Below, one piece after another: positions 32,231 to 40,712 of a stretch of DNA of 64,000 bases (position 1 is the stretch's first letter; each line of letters begins with the position of its first letter). Location of the stretch: positions 11,961 to 75,960 of the forward strand of contig DBXO01000010.1 of the NCBI GenBank assembly GCA_002309635.1, given 5' to 3'. A model generated the notes under the pieces. It searched no databases. It had not been told where the DNA came from and worked only from the letters and a program-made list of their open reading frames with translations. Source of the DNA: Ruminococcus flavefaciens (lineage in GTDB: Bacteria; Bacillota; Clostridia; Oscillospirales; Ruminococcaceae). A program made the position numbers and the translations under genes.

Positions 32231-34966
32231 ATGGCAAAAAAAATAAAGATAAGCGACGCTGCAAAGGATCTTAATATTTCTGCACAGGAGATAATCGATC
32301 TCTTTGCGGAAAAGGGTGACAACAAAAAGAAAACAGGCTCTTCGCTCACCGAGGAGGAGATGAACAGCATTCTTGAGCACTATACCAGGGCGCGTTATTC
32401 GGTAAACTCCTTCAATGACTATTTCAACTCCAAGAGCGATCCCCGTCCCGCAAAGGCAGAGGAACTCGGGGAGGAAAAGAAGCCCGCAGCAAAGAAGCCT
32501 GCGGAGAAAAAGGCAGAGCCCAGGAAAGAGGATAAGAAGCCTTCTGCTCCCAAGAAAGAGAAAAAGGACGAGCAGAAGAACGTTTCCGGAAAGTCCGAGA
32601 CAAAGCCTGCGGAGAAGCCCGCTGATAAGAAGCCTGCTGCTCCCGCAAAGAAGGCAGAACCAGTAAAGAAGGCAGAGCCTGTAAAGAAGTCCGAGCCCGA
32701 GAAGAAGCAGGAGACAGCTCCCGCAAAGGAGACTCCCAGGGCTGAGGCAAAGGCGGAGGAGCCGAAGAAGGAGCCTGTGAAGGTGCAGGATTCTCCCAAG
32801 GCAGAGCCCGAGAAGAAGCAGGAGGCAGCTCCCGCAAAGGAGGCTCCCAGGAACGAGGCTAACGCACAGGACAAGAAGAACGACAAGAAAAAGGACAAGA
32901 AGAAGGCGGAGCCTGCAAAGGCTCAGGACAGAGGCGAGCGTACAAAGTTCAATGCAAGCTTCAGTTCAGAGACGGCTCAGACCTCGACCCAGCGCCGCAC
33001 TGTCGATACAAGAGGAAGCTATGTGGACCTCGACAAGTACAACGAGAGATACGATCAGATGGCTACCTCGAACAAGCACAAGAACGACAACTATTCTTCT
33101 AAGAAGCAGAAGATAAATCAGAAGTCAGCCCAGAGAACACGTCAGCAGTTCTCAAAGAAGGAATCGGAGACAGAGAAGCTCAAGAGACTTGAGCTGGAAA
33201 GAGCAAGAAAGCAGCAGCTCAAGGTCCTTATCCCCGACAATATCACAGTAGGCGAGCTTGCTACACGTCTCAAGGCAACAGCTACCGATGTTATAAAGCA
33301 GCTCATGAAGCTGGGCGTAATGGCTTCGATAAATCAGGAGATAGACTTTGATACAGCAGCCCTCGTTGCGGACGAAATGGGCGCAAAGGTAGAAAAGGAA
33401 GTCATCGTCACCATTGAGGAGCGTCTTATCGACGATACCGACGACGATGATACAAACCTCCAGCCGCGCTGCCCTGTTGTAGTTGTAATGGGACACGTCG
33501 ATCACGGTAAGACCTCTATACTCGACCGTATCAGAAACGCTCACGTTGCAGCAGGCGAGGCAGGCGGAATCACACAGCACATCGGTGCTTATCAGGTGAA
33601 TATCAACGGACAGGACATCACCTTCCTCGATACTCCCGGACATGAGGCATTCACCTCAATGCGTGCAAGAGGTGCGAATATCACTGATATCGCTATCCTT
33701 GTAGTTGCCGCAGACGACGGTATCATGCCGCAGACAGTCGAGTCCATCAACCACGCGAAGGCTGCGGGCGTATCCATTATCGTTGCCATCAACAAAATGG
33801 ATAAGGAAGGCGCTAATCCCGACCGTATCAAGGAGGAGCTCACAAAGTACGACCTCGTATGCGAGGACTGGGGCGGCGATGTTATCTGCGTACCCGTTTC
33901 GGCAAAGACAGGCGAGGGTATCGACGATCTTCTCGAGAACGTGCTTCTCGTTGCAGAGGTCAAGGAGCTCAAGGCAAATCCTGACAGACTTGCAAAGGGT
34001 ACTGTTATCGAGGCGCGTCTCGACAAGGGCAGAGGTCCTATCGCAACGCTTCTCGTACAGAACGGTACACTCAGACAGGGCGATGTTCTTATCGCAGGCA
34101 CTGCCGTTGGACGTGTACGTGTAATGACCAACGACAAGGGCAGATCGGTAAAGACGGCAGGTCCTTCGGTGCCTGTTGAGATCACAGGTCTCGCAGAGGT
34201 GCCGAGCGCAGGCGATATCTTTAACGCTGTCGAGGACGAGAGACTTGCGAGAGAGCTGGTCGAGCAGAGAAAGCACGAGGCTAAGCAGGAGCAGTTCAAC
34301 GCTTACCGCAAGGTAACTCTTGACAATCTGTTCAGCCAGATCGCAGAGGGCGAGATCAAAGAGCTCCCCATCGTTGTAAAGGCAGACGTACAGGGCTCTG
34401 TAGAGGCTGTAAAGCAGTCGCTTGAAAAGCTCTCCAACAACGAGGTAAGAGTAAGGGTCATCCACGGTGCTGTCGGCGCCGTTAAGGAGAGCGACGTAAT
34501 GCTTGCAAGCGCTTCAAATGCTATCATCGTCGGCTTCAATGTAAGACCCGACCCCGTTGCAGCAGAGAATGCAGCCCGTGACGGTGTTGATATCAGACTT
34601 TACCGCATCATCTATGACGCTATCGAGGAGATATCCACAGCCATGAAGGGCATGCTTGCTCCAAAGTTCCGCGATGTCGAGCAGGGCAGAGTCGAAGTGC
34701 GTCAGGTATACAAGATATCCAACGTTGGTATGGTAGCGGGAAGCTACGTACTCAGCGGCAAGGTAACAAGAGGCAGCAAGGTGCGTGTTGTACGTGACGG
34801 AATCATCATAGCGGACGACGAGATCGCAGGACTCAAGCGTTTCAAGGACGACGCAAAGGAAGTGGCAGAGGGCTACGAGTGCGGTATCAGCCTTGAAAAG
34901 TTCTCGGACGTAAAGGAAGGCGATATCTTCGAGACATATATCGTTGAGGAGTACCGCGAGGACTGA
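32231..34966 (+). CDS. infB: Translation initiation factor IF-2
   Basis: IF-2 is the GTPase that brings initiator tRNA to the ribosome. I use ATG 32231 (MAKKIKISDAAKDLNIS), 10 bases after GGAGGT; the in-frame ATG at 32213 overlaps that site. Residues about 80-255 are a long low-complexity Lys/Ala/Glu/Pro linker with repeated KKAEPVKK and KKQE blocks. The G domain has VVVMGHVDHGKTSILD, LDTPGHEAFTSM and INKMDK, followed by domains II-IV ending KEGDIFETYIVEEYRED. The 911 residues are typical for a Firmicutes protein with the long linker. Confidence 0.97.
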   Translation: MAKKIKISDAAKDLNISAQEIIDLFAEKGDNKKKTGSSLTEEEMNSILEHYTRARYSVNSFNDYFNSKSDPRPAKAEELGEEKKPAAKKPAEKKAEPRKEDKKPSAPKKEKKDEQKNVSGKSETKPAEKPADKKPAAPAKKAEPVKKAEPVKKSEPEKKQETAPAKETPRAEAKAEEPKKEPVKVQDSPKAEPEKKQEAAPAKEAPRNEANAQDKKNDKKKDKKKAEPAKAQDRGERTKFNASFSSETAQTSTQRRTVDTRGSYVDLDKYNERYDQMATSNKHKNDNYSSKKQKINQKSAQRTRQQFSKKESETEKLKRLELERARKQQLKVLIPDNITVGELATRLKATATDVIKQLMKLGVMASINQEIDFDTAALVADEMGAKVEKEVIVTIEERLIDDTDDDDTNLQPRCPVVVVMGHVDHGKTSILDRIRNAHVAAGEAGGITQHIGAYQVNINGQDITFLDTPGHEAFTSMRARGANITDIAILVVAADDGIMPQTVESINHAKAAGVSIIVAINKMDKEGANPDRIKEELTKYDLVCEDWGGDVICVPVSAKTGEGIDDLLENVLLVAEVKELKANPDRLAKGTVIEARLDKGRGPIATLLVQNGTLRQGDVLIAGTAVGRVRVMTNDKGRSVKTAGPSVPVEITGLAEVPSAGDIFNAVEDERLARELVEQRKHEAKQEQFNAYRKVTLDNLFSQIAEGEIKELPIVVKADVQGSVEAVKQSLEKLSNNEVRVRVIHGAVGAVKESDVMLASASNAIIVGFNVRPDPVAAENAARDGVDIRLYRIIYDAIEEISTAMKGMLAPKFRDVEQGRVEVRQVYKISNVGMVAGSYVLSGKVTRGSKVRVVRDGIIIADDEIAGLKRFKDDAKEVAEGYECGISLEKFSDVKEGDIFETYIVEEYRED

Positions 34967-35015
34967 TAATGAACTTCTTCGTATATAATTATTAATGATA
35001 AAGGGGGAATTTCTG

Positions 35016-35603
35016 ATGGATAACAGCAGAATGAGTACTGCGGATATGCTGCAGTACTGCAACGAGGCACTGGCGTGGGACGACTTCGGACCTATAGACA
35101 TATTCTTCTTCCAGTCCGTAAAGAAGATACTTCTCGGTCAGTGCAGCGCAATGGAAGAGCCTGAGGAGGATCTCGGGGACCTCATGGGTATCGAGCGTCC
35201 CGTAAGCGACGTGGAGCTGGAGCCCGAGTACGGAAAATATGCCGATATTTATTACGGCGAAGAGGGCGACGATGATATTCCCGACTACAGCGCAACAGCT
35301 GAGGACGAGGCTTTTTCGGCAGAGATGTTCACGGGAGGATTCTTTAACGATCCCGAGGGTACTGCGGCTGTAGAGGCAGCCGAGGCTGAGGCTGAAAAGG
35401 CGGCAAAGGAGCCCGGGGAAAAGGCAGCGGCAAAGAGCGGAAAGAAGCCTGCTGCAAAGAAGACGGCAGCCAGGAAGACGGCAGATAAAAAGCCTGCCGC
35501 AAAGAAGGCTGCGACAAAAAAGGCGTCCTCAAAGAAAGAAAGCTCTGCCGAGTCTGATAAGCACGAAGAGACAGCAGGAGGCGGCTTTACCGTCAAACTG
35601 TAA
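35016..35603 (+). CDS. Unknown protein with histone-H1-like Lys/Ala tail
   Basis: The 195-residue protein starts at 35016 (AAAGGGGG upstream). The first 120 residues are acidic and without a recognised domain (MSTADMLQYCNEALAWDDFG at the start, then EEPEEDLGDLMGIE). From about 125 the chain is Ala/Glu, then from 140 to 180 a basic run of PAAKK/TAARK/ATKKAS units, the composition of histone H1 tails, ending in a short polar tail. It sits between infB and rbfA, where no standard gene is expected. A role in nucleic-acid binding during ribosome maturation is a guess. The tail may make it condense on DNA or RNA. Confidence 0.75.
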   Translation: MDNSRMSTADMLQYCNEALAWDDFGPIDIFFFQSVKKILLGQCSAMEEPEEDLGDLMGIERPVSDVELEPEYGKYADIYYGEEGDDDIPDYSATAEDEAFSAEMFTGGFFNDPEGTAAVEAAEAEAEKAAKEPGEKAAAKSGKKPAAKKTAARKTADKKPAAKKAATKKASSKKESSAESDKHEETAGGGFTVKL

Positions 35604-35620
35604 CGACAGAAAGGAAAAAA

Positions 35621-35959
35621 ATGCCTAATTTCAAGAACAGCCGCATGGCTGAAGATATAAAGCGTGAGATGACGGCTATCCTCCGCGAGCTCAAGGATCC
35701 GAGGATAGACAAGATGCTCACCATAGTAAGAGCGGATCTCTCGGGCGATATGTCAAGCTGCAAGATATACGTTTCCAGCTTCGACGGCATCGAGAGAGCA
35801 AAGGAATCGGTTGAGGGATTGAAAAGCGGCGCAGGCTTCATCAAGCGCGAGCTTTTTCACAGACTTAAGATGCGCAAGGCGCCCGAGCTGACGTTTATCG
35901 CCGACAACTCCATCGAGAGAAGTGCGGAGATAAGCAGGAAGCTCCACGACTTGCTGTAA
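35621..35959 (+). CDS. rbfA: Ribosome-binding factor A
   Basis: RbfA acts late in 30S assembly on the 5' end of 16S rRNA. The 112 residues begin FKNSRMAEDIKREMTAILRE and contain KIYVSSFDG and the C-terminal PELTFIADNSIERSAEIS, the standard KH-like core. RBS GAAAGGA. It lies 17 bp after the H1-like gene in the same operon. Confidence 0.95.
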   Translation: MPNFKNSRMAEDIKREMTAILRELKDPRIDKMLTIVRADLSGDMSSCKIYVSSFDGIERAKESVEGLKSGAGFIKRELFHRLKMRKAPELTFIADNSIERSAEISRKLHDLL

Positions 35960-35972
35960 GGAGGGGCTTTGT

Positions 35973-36926
35973 ATGTTCATTGGGTTCAGTGAGGCTGAGG
36001 TCTTTCTCAGAAACTGCGAGGACGCAGTTATAATAACACATCGCAATCCCGACGGAGACTGCATAGGCGCAGGCTTCGCAATGAAGGACCTGCTTGCTCA
36101 GATGGGTATCAGGAGCAGAGTTGTATGCCATGACGGCTTTCCGTCGCGCTACAGCTTTCTGACAAGCGAGGGAGCAGGCGAGGAGTTTGAACCAAAGACG
36201 ATAATAGCGGTGGATATTGCCGACGAGACGCTTATGGGCGATTATAAGGACGTCTACGGCGGAAAGGTGCAGCTTTGCATCGACCACCACATCTCAAACA
36301 ACAACTATGCGGAGAAAACTCTTCTCCGCGGCGACGCTACGGCTTCCTGCGAGATCATCTACGACCTTGCGAAGTACATGGGCGTAAAGATAACCAAGCA
36401 CTGTGCAATGTGTCTGTACACGGGCATTGCAACGGATTCGGGCTGTTTCAAGTATGACTGCACCACTCCCCGCGCACATGAGATAGCGGCAGAGATGATG
36501 CGCAGCTTCGATATCAATTTCGCGCGCATCAACCGTTATATGTTCGACGTAAAGTCCATGGGCAGGCTCAAGCTTGAAGCAAAAGTGAACGAGCTTATGG
36601 AGTACTGTCTCGGCGGAAAGCTTGCGATCGCTGCGGTAACGCAGGAAATGATGAAGGATATGGGAGTATCGATGGAGGAGCTTGAGGGCTTCGCACCGCT
36701 CACTATCCAGCTGGAGGACACAGAGGTGGGAATACTAATGCGCGAGCGTGAGGACGGCGTATACAAGTGCTCGTTCCGCTCTGCGAAGGACGTAAATGTT
36801 TCCACTATATGCCAGTCAATAGGCGGCGGCGGTCACGCAAAGGCTGCGGGCTGCACTATAAGCGGACCTCTCGAGGACGCAAAGAAACAGCTCATTGCAG
36901 CTGTAAAAGGGGCACTCGGAGAATGA
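35973..36926 (+). CDS. nrnA: DHH-family phosphoesterase, NrnA-like
   Basis: The 317-residue cytosolic enzyme has the DHH signature: THRNPDGDCIGAGFAM (metal-binding Asp), VDIAD, and DHHISNN. The C-terminal DHHA1 domain has SIGGGGHAKAAGC. NrnA-type enzymes degrade nanoRNA or pAp, and some members hydrolyse pApA. The position between rbfA and truB is conserved in Firmicutes. The stop overlaps the truB start as ATGA, giving translational coupling. RBS AAGGAGG. Confidence 0.92.
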   Translation: MFIGFSEAEVFLRNCEDAVIITHRNPDGDCIGAGFAMKDLLAQMGIRSRVVCHDGFPSRYSFLTSEGAGEEFEPKTIIAVDIADETLMGDYKDVYGGKVQLCIDHHISNNNYAEKTLLRGDATASCEIIYDLAKYMGVKITKHCAMCLYTGIATDSGCFKYDCTTPRAHEIAAEMMRSFDINFARINRYMFDVKSMGRLKLEAKVNELMEYCLGGKLAIAAVTQEMMKDMGVSMEELEGFAPLTIQLEDTEVGILMREREDGVYKCSFRSAKDVNVSTICQSIGGGGHAKAAGCTISGPLEDAKKQLIAAVKGALGE

Positions 36927-37816
36927 ACGGTATACTCTGCGTTGACAAGCCGCAGGACTTCACGTCCTTCGACGTTGTTGCAAAGCTGCGCGGTATACTG
37001 CGTATAAAAAGGCTCGGACACGGCGGTACACTCGACCCTATGGCTACCGGAGTGCTGCCCGTGTTCGTGGGAAATGCCACAAAGGCATGCGATATAATGC
37101 CCGATAATACCAAGAGCTACCGTGCCGGCTTCAGACTCGGAGCCGTCTCGGACACCCAGGACGTGTGGGGCGAGGTGAGAAAAAGCTCTGATATGGATGT
37201 GGACCGCGAACAGATAGAAGCGGTCATCCCCGGTTTTACCGGCAGGATAATGCAGCTCCCGCCTATGTATTCGGCTGTTCAGGTAAACGGTCAGCGCCTT
37301 TACGACCTTGCAAGACAGGGCATAGAGGTAGAGCGTCAGGCACGTGAGATAGAGGTAGAAAGCCTTGTGCTGGAGGAGTACGACAGTAATACCCGCGAGG
37401 GAGTTATGTCCATAGTCTGCGGCAAGGGCACATATATAAGGACTATTATCAGCGATATCGGCGATAAGCTGAGCTGCGGAGGAATAATGACCTCGCTGGT
37501 CAGGACATCGTCGGGGGGCTTCACTCTCGGAGACTGTCATACTCTTGAGGAGATACAGCAGGCAAGGGACGAGGACAGGCTGGAGGAGCTGATACTCCCC
37601 ATAGAGCGCGTGTTTGAAAAGCTCCCGAAGCTGAGACTGGGCGAGGCTCAGACAAAAATGTACAGAAATGGCGTAAAGCTCGATATATCAAGACTCAGAG
37701 ACATTCGCAGCGGCGAGGAACTCTACGGAGTTTACGGCTCCGACGGCGGCTTTATCGGTACGGCTTTCGCTGACTTTGAGAGCGGCGAGCTCCGCATCGG
37801 AAAGAACTTAGGGTGA
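36923..37816 (+). CDS. truB: tRNA pseudouridine-55 synthase
   Basis: TruB makes pseudouridine 55 in the T-loop of tRNAs. I start it at ATG 36923 (MNGILCVDKPQDFTSFDVVA); the longer frame is the nrnA overlap. The catalytic motif GHGGTLDPMATGVLPV carries the active Asp. YSAVQVNGQRLYDLAR and CGKGTYIRTIISDIG follow. The 297 residues match the family. Start and nrnA stop share ATGA. Confidence 0.96.
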   Translation: MNGILCVDKPQDFTSFDVVAKLRGILRIKRLGHGGTLDPMATGVLPVFVGNATKACDIMPDNTKSYRAGFRLGAVSDTQDVWGEVRKSSDMDVDREQIEAVIPGFTGRIMQLPPMYSAVQVNGQRLYDLARQGIEVERQAREIEVESLVLEEYDSNTREGVMSIVCGKGTYIRTIISDIGDKLSCGGIMTSLVRTSSGGFTLGDCHTLEEIQQARDEDRLEELILPIERVFEKLPKLRLGEAQTKMYRNGVKLDISRLRDIRSGEELYGVYGSDGGFIGTAFADFESGELRIGKNLG

Positions 37817-37820
37817 CGGC

Positions 37821-38705
37821 ATGGCAAAAAAACATTCGGCTGTTGCCCTCGGGATATTCGACGGCGTTCATCTCGGACACCGCGCTGTTATCGGAGCAGC
37901 TCTCGATCAGCGTGAAAACGGGCTCTCTGCCTCGGTTTTCACCTTTGAGCCGCAGTGCGTGCTGAGAAAAGCAGGCGGTACATCCGGGTACATCTATACA
38001 AATACCGAAAAGGACATGCTCCTGTGGGAGCAGATAGGTGTGGACGACGTGATAAGTCCGCCCTTCGGGAGCCTTTGCGGTCTCACGGGCGAGGAATTTG
38101 CAGAGGAGATACTTTGCAGGAAAATGGGCGCGGCTCTTGTCTGCTGCGGCGATGATTTCAGATTCGGCAGGAATGCCGCCTGCGGTGCTGAGGAGCTCAA
38201 AGGCTTCGGAAAGCGCTTCGGCTTTGAGGTCGAGGTAGTGGGGGCAGTCGGATACGGCGGAAGCATCGTTTCCTCGAGCCGTATAAGAGAGCTCTTGCTT
38301 GGCGGCGATATCACAGCTGCAAACAGCCTTCTCGGCTGGGATTATTTCATAAGGGCAGCTGTTGCGGACGGCAATCACATCGGCAGGACCATCGACTTCC
38401 CCACAATAAACCAGGACTTTGCCGAAGGGCAGCTGGTGCCGCGGTACGGAGTGTACTCCACCTGTACGAATGTGGGCGGGAGATTATACCCGTCGGTGAC
38501 GAATGTGGGCGTCAAGCCTACTGTTGAGAGCTCCTGCAGACCGCTTGCGGAGACCCATATAATCGGCTACAGCGGAGATCTTTACGGCAAAAGCGTTGAT
38601 GTAAGCTTCAAAGGCTTTATCAGGCCCGAAACAAAATTTGCTTCACTTGACGAGCTGAAACAACAGATAAGGACAGATATCGAGTCTGCCATGAATATAT
38701 TGTAA
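37821..38705 (+). CDS. ribF: Bifunctional riboflavin kinase / FAD synthetase
   Basis: RibF converts riboflavin to FMN and then FAD. The N-terminal adenylyltransferase domain has ALGIFDGVHLGHRAVI and FTFEPQ. SIVSSSRIRELLLGGDI ends that domain. The C-terminal flavokinase part has GNHIGRTIDFPTIN and VPRYGVYST. The 294 residues are typical. It is the last gene of the rimP operon (4 bp after truB) and is followed by a terminator-like hairpin. Confidence 0.95.
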   Translation: MAKKHSAVALGIFDGVHLGHRAVIGAALDQRENGLSASVFTFEPQCVLRKAGGTSGYIYTNTEKDMLLWEQIGVDDVISPPFGSLCGLTGEEFAEEILCRKMGAALVCCGDDFRFGRNAACGAEELKGFGKRFGFEVEVVGAVGYGGSIVSSSRIRELLLGGDITAANSLLGWDYFIRAAVADGNHIGRTIDFPTINQDFAEGQLVPRYGVYSTCTNVGGRLYPSVTNVGVKPTVESSCRPLAETHIIGYSGDLYGKSVDVSFKGFIRPETKFASLDELKQQIRTDIESAMNIL

Positions 38706-38758
38706 AAAATTCGCACTGCTTTCACTGTGTTATCACATACAGGTATTAACATAGTATA

Positions 38759-38787
38759 GGCTGTGAAAATAGCGGCACAGCTTTTTT
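38759..38787 (+). terminator. Terminator-like hairpin between ribF and the ABC operon
   Basis: GCTGTG / CACAGC (38760-38765 with 38776-38781) and a T6 tract. A competing pair GCGGC/GCCGC overlaps it, so it could be regulated. Confidence 0.6.
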
Positions 38788-38822
38788 CGCCGCAACATAC
38801 GCAATAAGGAGGGTTAAACCCA

Positions 38823-39965
38823 ATGATAGAGGTCAGGAACCTTACTAAGAAGTACGGTGACAAGGTCGCTGTAAAAAATATAAGCTTCAAGGTCGAAAAG
38901 GGTGAGATACTCGGTTTCCTCGGACCAAACGGTGCAGGAAAATCAACGACCATGAATATGCTGACTGGCTATATTTCATCGACCTCGGGAGAGGTGCTCA
39001 TTGACGGCACGGATATACTCGAGGATCCGAAGAAGGCAAAGGCAAATATCGGTTATCTCCCGGAGATACCGCCTCTTTACGTGGATATGACCGTCGAGGC
39101 ATATCTCAGCTTCGTATACGATCTCAAGAAGTGCAAGCTCCCGAGAAGAGCCCACATCAAGGACGTATGCACGCTCTGTAAGATACAGGACGTAAGGAAC
39201 AGGATAATCAAGAACCTTTCAAAAGGCTACCGCCAGAGAGTTGGACTTGCACAGGCGCTTATCAACAATCCCCCTGTGCTTATCCTTGACGAGCCTACCG
39301 TAGGACTTGATCCGAATCAGATCATAGAGATCAGATCCCTTATCAAGAAGCTCGGAAAGAGACATACAGTTATCCTTTCGTCACACATACTCCCCGAGAT
39401 ACAGGCGGTATGCGACAGGATAATCATTATAAACAAGGGCACTGTTGCCGTTGACGGCACAGCAGACGAGATTGCCCATAACATAACCAACGAGCATAAA
39501 ATGACTCTCCGTATCGAGGGTCCTACTCATACTGCCGACGACAAGCGCCTCATAGCCGACGCAATAAAGGCTATCCCTGGCGTAAAGTATGTACGCGCAG
39601 ATATGGAGCGCGAAAAGGGCGTATACGACTATGACGTTGAGACCGACGGTCAGAACGACATAAGACGTGAACTCAACAGGGTATGCGGCGAAAACGGCTG
39701 GAATATCCTGATGCTCCAGCTTTCGGACCTCACTCTCGAGGACATCTTCCTCAGGATCACCATGGACGAGGGAATAGACGGCACAGACAGCAAGCAGAAG
39801 CAAAAGTCCGCACCGAAGATAAACCTTAAGATCAGCGAAAAAGACGGCCTCAGCGCCGTAAAGGAAGATGAAGATACCGAAGCAGCCGGAAAAGCGGCTG
39901 AGGCAGAAGAAAAAACGGCCGGATCAGAAGCCGGAAACGAAGAAAGCAACGGAGGTGAAGAATAA
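38823..39965 (+). CDS. ABC transporter ATPase (GldA-like)
   Basis: The 380-residue ATPase has Walker A FLGPNGAGKSTTMNML, signature NLSKGYRQRVGLAQAL, Walker B VLILDEPTVGLDPNQ and the H-loop SSHILPE. The C-terminal 60 residues are an unusual acidic/Ala/Glu tail after KINLKISEKDG. With the next three genes it forms the module permease + GldG-like + DUF4340, known in Bacteroidetes gliding systems and widespread in Clostridia, whose substrate is unknown. The stop overlaps the permease start by one base. Confidence 0.92.
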   Translation: MIEVRNLTKKYGDKVAVKNISFKVEKGEILGFLGPNGAGKSTTMNMLTGYISSTSGEVLIDGTDILEDPKKAKANIGYLPEIPPLYVDMTVEAYLSFVYDLKKCKLPRRAHIKDVCTLCKIQDVRNRIIKNLSKGYRQRVGLAQALINNPPVLILDEPTVGLDPNQIIEIRSLIKKLGKRHTVILSSHILPEIQAVCDRIIIINKGTVAVDGTADEIAHNITNEHKMTLRIEGPTHTADDKRLIADAIKAIPGVKYVRADMEREKGVYDYDVETDGQNDIRRELNRVCGENGWNILMLQLSDLTLEDIFLRITMDEGIDGTDSKQKQKSAPKINLKISEKDGLSAVKEDEDTEAAGKAAEAEEKTAGSEAGNEESNGGEE

Positions 39966-40684
39966 TGCTGGCGATATACAGACGTGAAATGGGCGCATTC
40001 TTCACATCAGGCCTCGCATACGTGTTCCTTGCGGTATTCTGGCTCGTTTCAGGCATATTCTTTTATAATAATGTAGTAATCACAGGTAATTCCGACACAT
40101 CGACCATGTTCCAGTCAATGTTCATAATCGTACTTTTCCTTATCCCGCTTCTCACAATGAAGCTCCTCAGCGAAGAAAAGAAGAACAGGACGGATCAGGG
40201 GCTCCTGACAGCTCCCATAGGACTGTGGGAGATCGTTCTCGGCAAGTACTTCGCAGCACTTACGCTCTATGTTATTGCCGAGTCGATCATATTCGTATAT
40301 GCATTCATCATCAATTACCTCGGCGATGTCATTTGGCCGACCCTTCTGGGCAACTATTTTGCAATGCTGTTCCTCGGAGCTGCATTCATAGCAGTCGGCC
40401 TGTTCGTTTCCTCACTTACCGAGAATCAGATGGCTTCTGCGGTAGTGTGTCTTGTAGTTCTTTTTGTCCTCTACCTTTCGGAAAATCTGGTAGCTAACTT
40501 TGAGAACGGTAATTTTGCCAAGAGAATAGCATACAAGGCAGTAATGAACATGGCGTTCTATTCGAGATATATTGAATTCACAAGGGGAGTATTCAGCCTT
40601 CCGAGTGTATTATTCTTTGTAAGCACAGCCTTCGTCTTCAATTTCCTGACTGTAAAGGTATTGGAGAAGAGACGCTGGAGCTGA
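39965..40684 (+). CDS. ABC transporter permease (GldF-like)
   Basis: The 239-residue protein has six hydrophobic spans: VFLAVFWLVSGIFFY, SMFIIVLFLIPLLTM, YVIAESIIFVYAFI, AMLFLGAAFIAVGLFV, VVCLVVLFVLYL and VLFFVSTAFVFNFL. It fits the ABC-2 type membrane subunit. It is coupled to the ATPase gene by a one-base overlap, and presumably pairs with it in the cytoplasmic membrane. Confidence 0.9.
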   Translation: MLAIYRREMGAFFTSGLAYVFLAVFWLVSGIFFYNNVVITGNSDTSTMFQSMFIIVLFLIPLLTMKLLSEEKKNRTDQGLLTAPIGLWEIVLGKYFAALTLYVIAESIIFVYAFIINYLGDVIWPTLLGNYFAMLFLGAAFIAVGLFVSSLTENQMASAVVCLVVLFVLYLSENLVANFENGNFAKRIAYKAVMNMAFYSRYIEFTRGVFSLPSVLFFVSTAFVFNFLTVKVLEKRRWS

Positions 40685-40712
40685 TTTGCATGAAAGGAAG
40701 GTTTTGATACAG

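Noticed and set aside
36767..36922. N-terminal extension of truB
   Set aside because: It lies wholly inside nrnA in another frame. The family N-terminus and the ATGA overlap place the start at 36923.
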